Source: Streptomyces dysideae
GTDB lineage: Bacteria; Actinomycetota; Actinomycetes; Streptomycetales; Streptomycetaceae
Reading direction: 5' to 3'
Assembly (NCBI RefSeq): GCF_001514305.1
Contig: NZ_KQ949102.1
Span: 1 to 64,000, forward strand
Length of the DNA: 64,000 nucleotides
In this document: positions 9,157-18,309 of the stretch, one piece after another
Numbering within the stretch: the first letter of the stretch is position 1
Layout: each line of letters starts with the position of its first letter
The notes under the pieces: model-generated
Database searches by the model: none
What the model was told of the DNA's origin: nothing
Seen by the model: the letters and a program-made list of their open reading frames with translations, nothing else
Translations under genes and position numbers: made by a program

Positions 9157-9480
9157 ATGGAGTCACGGGTGCTGTACGCGGAGATCCGGCCCTACACGGT
9201 TCCGGAGACACTGGAGGAGCTGGCCGGTCCGGCAGCCGGTGCGGTGGTTCTGCCGACTGCGCTGGACTGGACACCGAAGCGCGTTTACGACCTGTCGGAC
9301 GACGTTGACCTGCGGATGCTCTATGAGACGGTCATACGGGAGGCCATGCATGTCGAGGAACTGCGGAACTTCCTGGACCCGGTGCTGCTCTCGGCCGTGT
9401 GGCAGAGGCTGTGGCTTCCGCCACGCGCGCGGTTGATGTGGGAGGGGCGATTCCCGCAACTGGCCCGCAGGGCTGCGTAG
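9157..9480 (+). CDS. Small conserved protein paired with the nucleotidyltransferase
   Basis: A 107-aa protein starting at ATG 9157. I do not recognise a named domain. It contains DLSDDVDLRMLYETVIREA and ends WEGRFPQLARRAA. A second, damaged copy lies at 15276-15532, so the family travels with this mobile region. It stops 11 bases before the nucleotidyltransferase start, which implies co-transcription. By position it could be the antitoxin or a regulator of an AbiEii-type toxin, but it does not look like the usual AbiEi winged-helix protein. Confidence 0.7.
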   Translation: MESRVLYAEIRPYTVPETLEELAGPAAGAVVLPTALDWTPKRVYDLSDDVDLRMLYETVIREAMHVEELRNFLDPVLLSAVWQRLWLPPRARLMWEGRFPQLARRAA

Positions 9481-9491
9481 TATCCACCCGT

Positions 9492-10148
9492 ATGGATCCC
9501 TTTCACGCCCGGCTCGCCCGTATCGGCCTTGTAGCCGCTGCGGGATACGGCTTCGTCCTGGCCGGTGGATACGCGGTTCAGGCGCACGGGTTCCTGGAGC
9601 GACTGTCGGATGACGTCGACCTCTTCACGGACATCGCCGACCCGGTCGCCTTCTCCGAGGCCGTAGAGGCGGTGGCTGCGGCCTACCGGGCGGACGACCT
9701 GACCGTTGAGGTGGAGAAGTCCGCCGGGGTGTTCGCCCGATTCGCGGTCGCCGACGAACAGGGGCACATGGCGAAGGTGGAATTCGGATGCGACTGGCGG
9801 GCTCGACCGCCTGCCGTGTTGGAGATCGGCCCGGTCCTCCACCCCGATGACGCGGTAGCCAACAAGGTGACCACCCTCTTTGGACGGGCCGCGCCACGGG
9901 ATTACCTCGACGTGAATGCCGCGCTCGCCTCCGGGCGGTACTCGGGTGGGCTGCTGCTGCAGTTGGCGTCGGAGCACGATGCTGGGTTCGATCCGCGCTA
10001 CTTCGCTCAAGCGCTGCGGGCGGTCGACCGTTGGCCGGATCGGGAGTACGAGGCATACGGTCTAGATGGCGGCCAGGTGGAGGACATGCGTCGACGGTTG
10101 CGCGCGTGGGCTGCCGAGATCCTCGACGAACGGCTCGACGAGAGATGA
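9492..10148 (+). CDS. AbiEii-type nucleotidyltransferase (putative toxin)
   Basis: A 218-aa protein starting at ATG 9492. Residues 15-45 carry the nucleotidyltransferase core: LAGGYAVQAHG then SDDVDLF, which fits the GG(Y)A plus DxD metal site of the DUF1814/AbiEii family. Related toxins transfer nucleotides, for example to tRNA acceptor ends. A small conserved gene lies directly upstream, and an integration scar begins about 210 bp downstream. A C-terminal fragment of a second copy remains at 229-318. An alternative role is antibiotic-nucleotidyltransferase-like, but the context favours an element-maintenance toxin. Confidence 0.75.
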   Translation: MDPFHARLARIGLVAAAGYGFVLAGGYAVQAHGFLERLSDDVDLFTDIADPVAFSEAVEAVAAAYRADDLTVEVEKSAGVFARFAVADEQGHMAKVEFGCDWRARPPAVLEIGPVLHPDDAVANKVTTLFGRAAPRDYLDVNAALASGRYSGGLLLQLASEHDAGFDPRYFAQALRAVDRWPDREYEAYGLDGGQVEDMRRRLRAWAAEILDERLDER

Positions 10149-10360
10149 CCCAGTCGGCCGTGTTGACCCTGAGCACCCACAGGCGCGGGTGACTTCGCCG
10201 ACTACGGCGTCTCCGGCACCCGAGCAGGGGGACACGGTGACCGAACCCAGCGGTGGGGCGCTTGTAAAGGTCCTGCACTGACCTCTGTTCGTCTCTCCGC
10301 CTGGTTGACAGTGTCGCCGCAAGCCCAACTCCAGTCTCGCTGGTGAGGCAGCGGCACCCC

Positions 10361-10546
10361 CTTCGGTGGACAGCCGGTGGACAGACGCCTATGGACAGTG
10401 CATCACCCGGTGGCACAGGTCAACCTGTCGCACGTGCTCTGATCAGGCAAAACGTCACGGGACAGCACGACGAGGCACTACGCAACACGATCGCTCATCG
10501 TCTCGTAACGAGTAGGTCTCGGGTTCGAATCCCGAGAGGCGGCTCA
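10361..10546 (+). repeat. Integration scar copy 3: arm plus Thr-tRNA 3' half
   Basis: The arm matches copy 1 most closely, including GGTGGACAGCCGGTGGACAG and CACGTGCTCTGATCAGG. The tRNA part runs from CTCGTAA near 10504 through GGGTTCGAATCCC to GGCGGCTCAG. It differs from the other copies by extra bases between T-arm and acceptor (CCCGAGAGGCGG) and an altered CCA end. A truncated integrase gene follows immediately, the expected order for a tRNA-integrating element. Confidence 0.8.
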
Positions 10547-10557
10547 GTTTGAAGCCT

Positions 10558-10580
10558 CAGGTCGGATGGTCTCCGACCTG
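10558..10580. terminator. Terminator between the tRNA fragment and the integrase
   Basis: A perfect inverted repeat, CAGGTCGGA and TCCGACCTG around a 5-base loop, followed by GGTTTTC. It is the diverged counterpart of the hairpins after the other tRNA ends. It lies 12 bases from the integrase stop codon, so it could terminate transcription from both sides. Confidence 0.7.
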
Positions 10581-10591
10581 GGTTTTCTCGT

Positions 10592-11035
10592 TCAGCGGAT
10601 GCGGCGGCGACGGCGGGAGCGAGCCGCGCGGCTGTCGGGGGTCTCAGTCCTGGTCTCAGTGGGGGCCGGATCGAGCTCCGGGGGAGCAGCAACGAAGAAC
10701 TCGCCCATGCGCCGCATGGCGTCCTTCGGCAGGTGCGACCGGCCCTTCACGTACCGCCTCGTCTGGCTGATCTGGGTGTGCCGGAGGGTCTCCATGATCG
10801 TGGGCATGTCGACGCCCGGCTCGTTCAGGATCGTGCCGGCCGTGTGGCGGCTCCCGTCGTACAGGCGGCGGTCGTCGATCCCGGCCTCGGCGAGCAGCTC
10901 CTTGAACTCCTCGTAGTCCTGGCGCGAGTCCAGCGGCCGGCTGTCCTCGCGCGCGAACACGACGTCGTGCTCCTGCCACAGCTCGCCTGCTGCCGCGCGT
11001 GCTTTCTCCTGAGCCGCCTTGTGGGGGAGCGCAAA
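10592..11035 (-). pseudogene. int: Tyrosine integrase, C-terminal half only
   Basis: About 148 codons of the catalytic half of a tyrosine recombinase remain. They include RLYDGSRHTAGTIL (the R/H region), DMPTIMETLRHTQ, and the catalytic-tyrosine region TRRYVKG. The tail is basic (RRRRRIR). The core-binding domain and first catalytic Arg region are gone: homology stops at about 11035, where IS256-type sequence begins in the opposite orientation. Position next to a tRNA-Thr end fits the integrase of an AICE/ICE or prophage. It cannot be active. Confidence 0.85.
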
Positions 11036-11039
11036 TAAC

Positions 11040-11325
11040 GGCGGATCCGATGACCAAAGAGATGCCTGATGAGCGAGACCATCGTCGAGAGCGTGAACGC
11101 ACGCATGCGCAAGGCCGTCCGGGCCCGTGGGCACTTCCCGAACGAAGCCGCAGCGATGAAGTGCGTCTACATGGCGCTGATGTCCCTGGACCCGACCGGC
11201 AAGGGTCGCAAGCGGTGGACCCAGCGATGGAAGGCGCCGCCCAACGCCTTCCAGATCGAGTTCGAAGGCCGACTCACCCCGACCGCCAACTGAACACCTC
11301 AACAACCAAGATCAGCCGTTAACTT
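11040..11325 (+). mobile_element. IS256-family (Mutator) 3' remnant
   Basis: The frame 11069-11293 encodes IVESVNARMRKAVRARGHF followed by PNEAAAMKCVYMAL. This is the conserved C-terminal block of IS256-type transposases (SIESLNxxxR, RGHFPNxxAxxK). Only about 74 codons remain; the DDE catalytic core is absent. The element abuts the truncated integrase on its left, and the AfsR-like gene begins after its right end. I infer that insertion and later deletion of this element removed the integrase N-terminus. The terminal inverted repeat was not located with certainty. Confidence 0.75.
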
Positions 11326-11468
11326 GGCACACCCACGGATGGGCGTTACGGCACCGGTTTCGCGAGGCCCGGCCACCCCGGGTGGCCACCCTCCCTGGCA
11401 TCCAGCACATGGCTCCCAGACTGAGCCTGCGCAGATCTGGTGCCGACAGCTGTTCTAAACTGACCCGG

Positions 11469-13257
11469 GTGTCGATCGTCCTGACGCTGCTCGACGGGGT
11501 GCGCTGGCACGGCGAACCCGTCGTCGGTGAGCGTCCTCAGGCCCTCCTCGCCGCGCTTGCTACGCCGTCCGGCACTGCGGTGCGCGCCGAGCGACTGGTC
11601 GACGCGGTCTGGGCCGATGACGGGCCCGCGAACCCGGGGAAGGCCCTGCAGGTTCTGGTCTCCCGCACCCGTTCGGTGTGCGGGCCCAACTCGGTGGTGC
11701 GCGACGGTGACGGATACCGGCTGGGACTGCGCCCGCACCAGATCGACGCACTGGTGGTCCGGTCGGAGGCCGCTGCGGCGCGGGGCGCGCTGACGAGGGA
11801 CCCCACACAGGCGGCCGAGCACGCGCGCGCCGCACTCGCCCTGGCCGGTGGCCTCACGATCGCTGAGGACGCGAGCGGCCCGCTCGCCGACGTGCGCCGG
11901 GAGGCCGTCCGCGACCTCCGGTCCGCCCGCACGGTGCTGGCGCAGGCGGAGAGCCGCAGCGGGTCGCACGACGAGGCGCTGCCGATACTCGAAGAGGCCG
12001 TCGCTGCATGGCCTGACGACGAAGCCCTGCTGGCCGATCTGCTACGCAGCCTGGCGGCCGTCCGCGGCGGTGCAGCGGCTCTGAGCCGCTTCGAGAGCTA
12101 CCGGTCCGCGCTGCGCGACCGGCTCGGCACCGATCCCGGGTCCGAGTTACAGCGGCTTCACCATGAACTGCTCTCGCGGGACAGCCCGGTGCGCGACGGC
12201 CTGCACTACGAGGCGACCGCGCTGGTCGGACGCGCGGACGATATCCGCCGACTGCGCGCGGCGTTGGTGTCTTCGCGGGTGGTGTCGATCCTCGGCGCCG
12301 GAGGTCTCGGCAAGACCCGGCTCGCCCACGTGCTCGGGCGAAACGCCGCGCAGCCGGTGGCGCACTTCGTCGAGCTGGTCGGCGTGACCGCCGCCGAAGA
12401 CCTGGTCGGCGAGGTGGGAACGGCACTCGGCGTCCGCGACTCGGTCAGCGGCCGCCGGGCTCTGACGCCCGAGCAGCGCGCCGACGTACGCGCGCGGATC
12501 GCGCAGCACCTCGACCAGGCACCCAGCCTGCTGATCCTGGACAACTGCGAGCACATCGTGGACGCCGTGGCCGATCTCGTCGCCTACCTGGTCGCCACGA
12601 CCCGCGAGCTGCGGGTGCTGACCACGACGCGGGCACCTCTGGCGATCGCGGCGGAGCGGGTCTACCTCCTCGGCTCACTCGGCGCCGAGGACGCTGGGGA
12701 GCTGTTCGCCCAGCGTGCCCTCGCCGCCCGTCCCGATGTAGTCCTCGATGAGGGCACAGTCGCGGACATCGTCCGTCAGCTCGACGGCCTTCCGCTGGGG
12801 ATCGAGCTGGCCGCGGCCAAGGTGCGGGTGATGTCCACCCCGGACATCGCGCGTCGGCTTCAGAATCGCTTCGCCCTGCTGCGCGGCGGCGATCGCAGCG
12901 CGCCCGACCGGCACCAGACGCTGCTCGCGGTGATCGACTGGTCGTGGAACCTGCTCACCGACGCCGAGCAGCGGGCGCTGCGCTGGGTGTCGGTCTTCCA
13001 CGACGGCTTCACCCTCGACGCGGCGGAGCGGGTGCTCGGTCCGGACGCGCTGGACGCGGTGCAGAGCCTGGTGAGCCAGTCGCTGCTCACGGTTCTCGAA
13101 TCCGGTGCGGGGGTCCGCTACCGGATGCTCGAGACGGTGCGTGAGTTCGGCCGGATGCAGCTGGTCGACGTCGGCGAGGACGAAGCCGCGCTGGCGGCAC
13201 ACCGGGACTGGGCGGTCGAGTACGCCGTGCGCCACGTCCCCGGGCTGTTCGGCCCCG
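11469..13257 (+). pseudogene. AfsR/SARP-like regulator, N-terminal part
   Basis: From GTG 11469 the protein shows an OmpR/SARP-type DNA-binding domain (about residues 1-85), a bacterial transcriptional activation domain (about 90-240) ending LSRFESYRSALRDRLG, and an NB-ARC ATPase with Walker A LGAGGLGKTR near residue 280. LLILDNCEHIVDAV and LDGLPLGIELAAAK follow. The coding sense collapses at about 13257; the continuation of this same protein is found on the opposite strand at 13258-13700. The open frame continues to 15236, but that is three unrelated pieces. Such regulators activate antibiotic clusters; this copy is broken. Confidence 0.8.
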
Positions 13258-13700
13258 GTCAGTTTGAGGCGGTCGGCGTGCGGCGTGATCTGCTCCCACG
13301 CCATCGTCGGCACCGACCGGTTGTAGGAGAAGCAGTCGGCATATCCAAGCAGCCGGACGGCGTCCGCCGCCGGGAGCGCTTCCCGGAGCAGACCCCAGGC
13401 GCCCAGCGCGAACAGCACCATGCCGGCGACCGGATAGTCCAGCCGTTCGTACCCGGGGGCGAGCGCCCGCCGCAACCGGTCCAGGCACGACCGGAACAGC
13501 GCGGCTGCGTAGTCGTCGTGCTCCGGCCCCGCGAAGCGCGCATGTGCGGCCAGGGCGATGGCCTCACCGACGAGCAGCCACGGCTCGAGGCCCGTCGCGG
13601 GCATCCCCGGAAACCGCAGCCCGCGCACCCGCTCGGCGGCAGCCCGGTAGAGCGCCAGGCCGGTGTCGTGGTCACCGGAGGCCAGGGCGAGCTCGGCCCG
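13258..13700 (-). pseudogene. Inverted C-terminal segment of the AfsR-like regulator
   Basis: Read on the minus strand, this segment encodes FPGMPATGLEPWLLVGEA, YPVAGMVLFALGAWGLLREA and YNRSVPTMAWEQI. From memory this is the standard C-terminal end of AfsR/BTAD-NB-ARC regulators of the kind encoded just to its left on the plus strand. The breakpoint at about 13257-13262 is sharp. The simplest explanation is an inversion with both ends inside or beside this gene, followed by loss of its TPR region. Confidence 0.7.
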
Positions 13701-13721
13701 CCCGCGGCGAGTTCGGTACGC

Positions 13722-15236
13722 AGGGCGGTGAAGGACGCGAGGGGTCTGAGCTGGGAGCGGCTCAAGGGCGCCGACGCGTGGCGTGCTGCTCTGCTGCGCG
13801 CCGCTGCCGGGCAGACCGGATGCGAGTCGGTGCTCGCGCTGGCCGAGGTGAAGGAGACCTGGGAGGCCTATCCCGAAGGGGACGATCCCTGGGACGACTA
13901 CGGGTACGGCGAAGATGACGAAGATGAGGACGGTGATGCGGGCGCGGACGGGGACTACGTCCTCCAGGAACTGGTCGACGACGAGATCACCCTGGGCTGG
14001 TGGACCGGTCCGGACGGCACCGGTGGCGAGCCGATCTCGTTGCGGGTTCACGACTACGAGGTGTGCGCGAGTACCGCGAGCACGGACCTGACACCCTACG
14101 ACTCCCAGTACGAGGGCTACATGGGCAACTACGGCAACACGCTGGACCGGTGGTACCGGCGGGCCGCGGTCGTCGTGTGGCCGCGGGAACGGGCCTTCGC
14201 GGCACGCGGTGAGGCCGGATCGCGGTGGGCCCTGGAGGAACTGCGCGCCGCCATCGCGCGGGGCGACCTGGATCGGGCGCGCAACCAGGCCCAGTCCCTC
14301 GCACCGTTCTGGAAGCACACCCGTCCGCAGCCTGAGCTGCTGGAGTGTGCGTTGCAGGTGGCCGCGGGCCTGGATGCGGCCGAGACCGCGGCGATGCTGC
14401 TGGAGCCGTTCCAGGCGGGCGTGCTCAGCCCGGAGCACGCGGGCGGACTCGCCGCGGCAGCCGAGCGGTACGGAACCGGGTGGATGCGCCGGGTCGTCGA
14501 CGCCTGGTTTGCATCCGAGCACCGCCTCCCGTCGCAGCAGTACCAGTGGACCGAGCGGCTGCCGGAACTGTGCGCGGCGCTGCGCACCCATCGGGCGCCG
14601 GCGGTGGCCCAGCTGCTGTCCGCGGGGGTCTGGGCTGCGGTGGACAGTGGCCTGCGGTTGTGGACCACGACCGGGCCGGCCGAGACCCGCCGTGCGCAGC
14701 TGCAGCAGCTGGCCCTGCCGCTGCGACAGGTCGTGGTGGCGGCCGACGAAGAGCTGCGGGACGGGATCCTGGCGACGCTGCGGGAACGCGGGGACACGGT
14801 GCTCGAGTGTCTGATGCCGCTGCTGCGCCGCGCCGCGGAGGCGTTGCCGGCAGCCGAGTGGGGCATGGCGGGGCTCGACGGGATCGCGCGAGACTGCGCG
14901 GACCGGCTCCGCGAGGCGTGCGAGCGGTCGGCGCGCGCTGCTGACGACTGGTCAGTGGCCTGGATCGGGTGCGGCTGCGAGCTGTGCGGTGTCCTCGGCG
15001 CGTTCCTCGGCTCCCGGCGGAGGGTCATCGAATGGCCGCTGGCGAAGGAGGGGCGGCGGCATGTGCACACCAGGATCGACTCGGCCGAGCTGCCGGTGCG
15101 CCACCAGACCAGGCGGCAGGGGCGTCCGTACACGCTGGTGCTGACGAAGACCCAAGAGCTGTTCACCCGTGAACAGACGGTCCGCAGCCAGGCCGCGGCG
15201 GACCTGGCATGGCTGATGTCGCTACGGAACCGATGA
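13722..15236 (+). pseudogene. Large uncharacterised protein, N-terminally truncated (2OG-Fe(II) oxygenase-like annotation)
   Basis: About 500 codons with good coding character. They include an acidic run (GEDDEDEDGD, about 13905-13935), DYEVCASTASTDLTPYDSQY, and a C-terminal GCGCELCGVLGAFLGS with RRHVHTRID and LVLTKTQELF. From memory this matches a large Streptomyces family commonly annotated as 2OG-Fe(II) oxygenase, but the N-terminal catalytic part that would hold the iron ligands is missing. The frame is open into the AfsR-like sequence upstream, which is accidental. It is not certain that any start codon inside is used. Confidence 0.5.
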
Positions 15237-15275
15237 CTGCGGCTTCCGGCTCGGCGGCCTCGTCGCGCAGGTACG

Positions 15276-15532
15276 CCCCGGTCGGCGTGCGCGGCCAGCG
15301 GCCGACCGCGTTGAACTGGACGCCGAAGACGTCGTACGACCTGTCGGGCGACGTCGATCTGCGGATGCTCTACGAGACGGTGATCCGCGAGGCTGCACCC
15401 CGAGGAAGCGAGTTCCTGAACGTCCCGCTTCTTGCGCAGGCGTGGCCGCGATTGTGGCTGCCGCGGCGGGTGCGTATGGCGTGGGAGAGCTGCTTCCCCG
15501 CCTTCCCCGCCCCGGTGCGGGCTGCCGCGTAG
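15276..15532 (+). pseudogene. Damaged second copy of the small nucleotidyltransferase-partner protein
   Basis: The translation includes LNWTPKTSYDLSGDVDLRML then YETVIREA and ends near CFPAFPAPVRAAA. It corresponds to residues 38-107 of the protein at 9157-9480. The N-terminal third is missing or scrambled, and no nucleotidyltransferase follows. It directly abuts the end of the truncated gene at 15236. This is another sign of segment duplication in the left region. Confidence 0.6.
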
Positions 15533-15628
15533 CATCGGCGGGCATTACTCCGAGCGGCCTTGCCGGCAGACAACCGGGGTTATGGCGCGGCTGCAGCGTC
15601 CTGCGCGGGGTGGCGCGCAGGAGATGGG

Positions 15629-17125
15629 TCACTCTCCGTGCCAGATCCGGCGCAGATCCACGAGTTCCACGTCGTGGCGCTCCGCTGCGGCCTGGGTCAG
15701 GTTGATGTCGAAGCCGGAGCGTCCGAAGAGCAGCAGCTTCGCACTCGCCGTGCGTACCCCGCGCGCGATCAGCAGACCGCGGATGCGGTCGAGCCGGTCG
15801 AGGTCGGCGAGGGTCCGGGCGCGGTCGGAGGCTTTTGCTTCGCCGATGGCGCGGATGACCGGGCTGTGGGCCTGTCTGCGCTCGCCCTCGTCCAGTGCCA
15901 CGACGTCGATTTCGTGCTGCTGTCTGCCGGCGGGGTCGTTCACGACGGTGCTGCCGACTTCGCCGATGGGGCCGCCGAGGGTGCGTGTCGAGGCGTGGCG
16001 GGATGTCCATTCGCGGGCGAGCTGTTCGAAGGCGGGACCGAGGATCTGGGCGCTGACAGTGTGCTCGGCGGCGCGCCAGGCGGGTAGTGCCTTGCGTTCT
16101 TCGAAGGAGGCGAGCCGGGGTGTGGTGACGAGCTGGTGGAGGCGTACGACGGGGTCGGCGAGCCGTAGGACGGGGCGGCGTTGCAGCAGCAGGTCCTCGT
16201 CCTTGATCAGGAATCCGGAGGTGGTGAGGACGTCGAGCGGATGGTGGAGGCTGCGCTGGTCGCGTCCGATGGCCGCCGCGACCTTGGCGGGCGAGGTCGC
16301 GCCTGCCGCGACTGCGCCGAGTACGGAGAGGTAGAGGGCGCGGTCCTGGATGCGGGGGTCCTCCCGTAGCAGGTATCCGGCTTCGCCGAAGAGGGCGTGG
16401 CTGGGGTTGAAGACGGTCGTGAGCAGCAGGTCTTCCAGCTCGGACGTGCTCTGCGGCGAAGCCCCGCCCGTCAGGTCCCGGTAACCGGGGGTGCCGCCGA
16501 AGAAGGCGTACATCCCGAAGGCCGTCTCCAGGTCGCGGATCCCGTAGTACGCGGACGTCGTGCGGTAGTCGAAGGGCCGCAGCAGCAGGTCCAGCTCGGC
16601 CCGGCCCCGCAGCGCCTTCGCGCCGGACAGCAGATCGGACATCACGGCCAGTGCCGAGCCGCAGAGGATCACTCGGCCGCGTGGGTCCTCTCCGCCGGTG
16701 TCCCGGCTCTCGTCGACCAGCGCTTGGAGGGCGGAGGGGAGCTGCGCCCCGAGTGGGTGGGCCAGCAGGTAGGGGAGTTCGTCCAGCACCACCAGGGCAG
16801 GCCGGCCGTCAGCCGACGGCACCGGTCGCAGGGCCGTGCGCAGTGCCTCGTCCCAGTCCTGGAAGCGCAGCTGCCCGGGGCCCAGCCCGCGGCCTGCGGC
16901 GACTGCGTCGGCGAAGCGCTGCAACGCGGGGAGCGGTTCCTCTTCTTGTGCCATGTGGTACTGGCCGCCGTACGCCCGGCAGAGGCGGCGTAGCAGGAAG
17001 CTCTTCCCGGTACGCCGTCGGCCGTAGAGGATTCCGATCCGCAGGCCGGGGGCGTCCGAGGAGACAAACCGCTCGAGGTCGGCCCACTCCGCCTCGCGAT
17101 CGAAGAGATCTGGTGGTCGTGTCAT
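15629..17125 (-). CDS. Archaeal-type AAA ATPase (DUF234-like C-terminus)
   Basis: A 498-aa protein starting at ATG 17125. The N-terminus has DREAEWADLERFV and Walker A YGRRRTGKSFLLRRL. Walker B-like LVVLDELPYLL and ILCGSALAVMSDLL (sensor region) follow. The middle contains FFGGTPGYRDL and a winged-helix-like region, and the C-terminus has IGEAKASDRA in a nuclease-like DUF234 context (EIDVVALDE...IGEAK). This order is typical of the archaeal ATPase family, widespread in mobile DNA and with unknown biological roles. It stands alone, with a palindrome-rich promoter region upstream. Confidence 0.8.
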   Translation of the reverse strand: MTRPPDLFDREAEWADLERFVSSDAPGLRIGILYGRRRTGKSFLLRRLCRAYGGQYHMAQEEEPLPALQRFADAVAAGRGLGPGQLRFQDWDEALRTALRPVPSADGRPALVVLDELPYLLAHPLGAQLPSALQALVDESRDTGGEDPRGRVILCGSALAVMSDLLSGAKALRGRAELDLLLRPFDYRTTSAYYGIRDLETAFGMYAFFGGTPGYRDLTGGASPQSTSELEDLLLTTVFNPSHALFGEAGYLLREDPRIQDRALYLSVLGAVAAGATSPAKVAAAIGRDQRSLHHPLDVLTTSGFLIKDEDLLLQRRPVLRLADPVVRLHQLVTTPRLASFEERKALPAWRAAEHTVSAQILGPAFEQLAREWTSRHASTRTLGGPIGEVGSTVVNDPAGRQQHEIDVVALDEGERRQAHSPVIRAIGEAKASDRARTLADLDRLDRIRGLLIARGVRTASAKLLLFGRSGFDINLTQAAAERHDVELVDLRRIWHGE

Positions 17126-17136
17126 CGTCCGATGAC

Positions 17137-17205
17137 ATCAGTGAACTTAGTCTAAGTCAAGTTAGTCTCAGTCAAGTTAGACTAAATCGACTGAGTCAAT
17201 ATTCG
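17137..17205 (-). promoter_or_regulatory. Palindromic repeats upstream of the ATPase
   Basis: Unusually AT-rich DNA for this window. It contains CTTAGTCTAAG (a palindrome) and related units spaced about 16-18 bases: AAGTTAGTCTCAG and AAGTTAGACTAAAT. The repeated TTAGTCT/AGACTAA half-sites directly before the ATPase start look like a cluster of operator sites for a dimeric regulator. No regulator gene is adjacent, so the binding protein is unknown. The repeats are seen directly; the function is inferred. Confidence 0.5.
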
Positions 17206-17304
17206 CCACGCACTCGCGTTTGGTGGGGCTGCCTCGGTATCTCGGCTGGGGAGCCGCGCGGGACCGTGACCTCGCAGATGCGGCGGATCTTGCGGTAGGC
17301 GAGT

Positions 17305-17361
17305 GTTTGGCCGCCCGGGAGCGCCCGTCCTCGGTTTGGCCGCCCGGGAGCGCCCGTCCTC
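17305..17361. repeat. 29-bp tandem duplication
   Basis: Two consecutive copies, 17305-17333 and 17334-17361, each beginning GTTTGGCCGCCCGGGAGCGC and continuing CCGTCCTC. Twenty-eight bases are identical. They lie in non-coding DNA between the ATPase and the next scar. It could be a replication-slippage product. Confidence 0.8.
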
Positions 17362-17489
17362 TGTCGGGTGGCTACAAGAGTGATCGCCACGGCCGGATCG
17401 CGGATCACGAGGCCGGGCAGAATCCTCGACACTGCCCGGATGTGTCGGTGGGACACTCCACTCGAAGGGGCCGATATGTCTCTCAAGGG

Positions 17490-17737
17490 TGGCCAAGGGG
17501 TGGCCGGACGCCTTTGGATGGCGCGGACGGGGCGGGACGGGTCGGTAGAGTGACGGCACGCAACGGTCGCTGTCCGCAACCGAACCGTAGCTGGTCAGAG
17601 GGCCACCGAACCCGTGTGGCGGTCGAAATCGCAGGTCAGGCCGGGTAGTCGCGGCGGCATGCCGCATCACCCCGGCTGGCCCTAATGGCGTACTCGTAAT
17701 GCGTAGGTCTCGGGTTCGAATCCCGAAGGCGGCTCCA
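17490..17737 (+). repeat. Integration scar copy 4: diverged arm plus Thr-tRNA(CGU) 3' half
   Basis: The tRNA part (17693-17737) is identical to the copies at 3930 and 21432. The upstream arm differs: only the start (GTGGCCGGACGCCTTTGGA, about 17500) relates to the other arms. Just here the bases before the anticodon loop (GCGTA) do pair with those after it (TGCGT), and GCCGCAT 76 bases upstream nearly complements the acceptor. However, the D-arm is not credible. This copy may therefore preserve a little more of an original tRNA-Thr, or be a differently evolved element end. Confidence 0.7.
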
Positions 17738-17742
17738 TGGTG

Positions 17743-17772
17743 AACCCCAGGTCAGGCCTTTGACCTGGGGTT
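17743..17772 (+). terminator. Terminator after tRNA-Thr copy 4
   Basis: A perfect 12-bp inverted repeat, AACCCCAGGTCA and TGACCTGGGGTT, around a 6-base loop, followed by TCTTGTTT. It is nearly identical to the hairpin at 3980-4009, with the stem better conserved here. Confidence 0.8.
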
Positions 17773-18309
17773 TCTTGTTTCGGGTGGCCTTGGAATTCGG
17801 GCTAATCGGGCACGTGTGGTCCGTGCATCGCAATGCGTAGGTCTGGAGTTGACGGCCAGTGGCGGTTGCGGATCGCGGGGCTGTGACCTCAGCATTTGTT
17901 CATGGCTGTCGATCTCTCCGGCCCGTCCGATTCGAGCTGGTGGCCATTTGGTGGCCAGGCGCGCAGAGGTCGTGCTGATGGCTCCTCGGTCAGCCTTGCG
18001 GATTTCGCATGAGAGTGGTGCCATCCAGACAATCGCGCGGCCGGCCGGGTTTTCCTGGGCGTGGGCGACGACGCGCTGCTTCAGTATCGGCCGTCCCATC
18101 GTCGAGAACACCCCGTCACGGATCTCGGCGGCGACTGTTGCCGAGATCTGCCGGAGGCGGATGATGGGCCCCTCGCGAGGGGTGGATGACCGAGTTCCGC
18201 ATCGTCCACGCCCTGGCTCGGTCGGCTTTTCAAGCGTCGGCAGGAGGCACACGGGTACGTACTGCTGGTCCGACCGCTCATACCAACCCGCCGGACAAGG
18301 GGCAGCGGG
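17773..18309. other. Duplicated junction segment and decayed sequence
   Basis: Positions 17773-17848 duplicate 4010-4085, including a second short att core (AATGCGTAGGTC at 17831-17842). From about 17850 to 18200 the minus strand has an open frame with protein-like runs (GPIIRLRQISATVAAEIRDG, RAIVWMAPLSCEIRKAD), but it lacks a credible start and matches no family I recognise. It may be the decayed remains of an element gene. Nothing else is visible before the SWIM gene. Confidence 0.4.

Noticed and set aside
11382..15236. A single 1284-aa plus-strand gene
   Set aside because: Three segments of different origin and strand preference lie in one open frame; only the first and last thirds have coding sense on this strand.
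17661..17737. A complete tRNA-Thr(CGU) gene
   Set aside because: The anticodon stem and T-arm pair and the acceptor almost does, but no acceptable D-arm is present and T8 is missing. Treated as an att-type 3' half; a covariance-model search would settle it.
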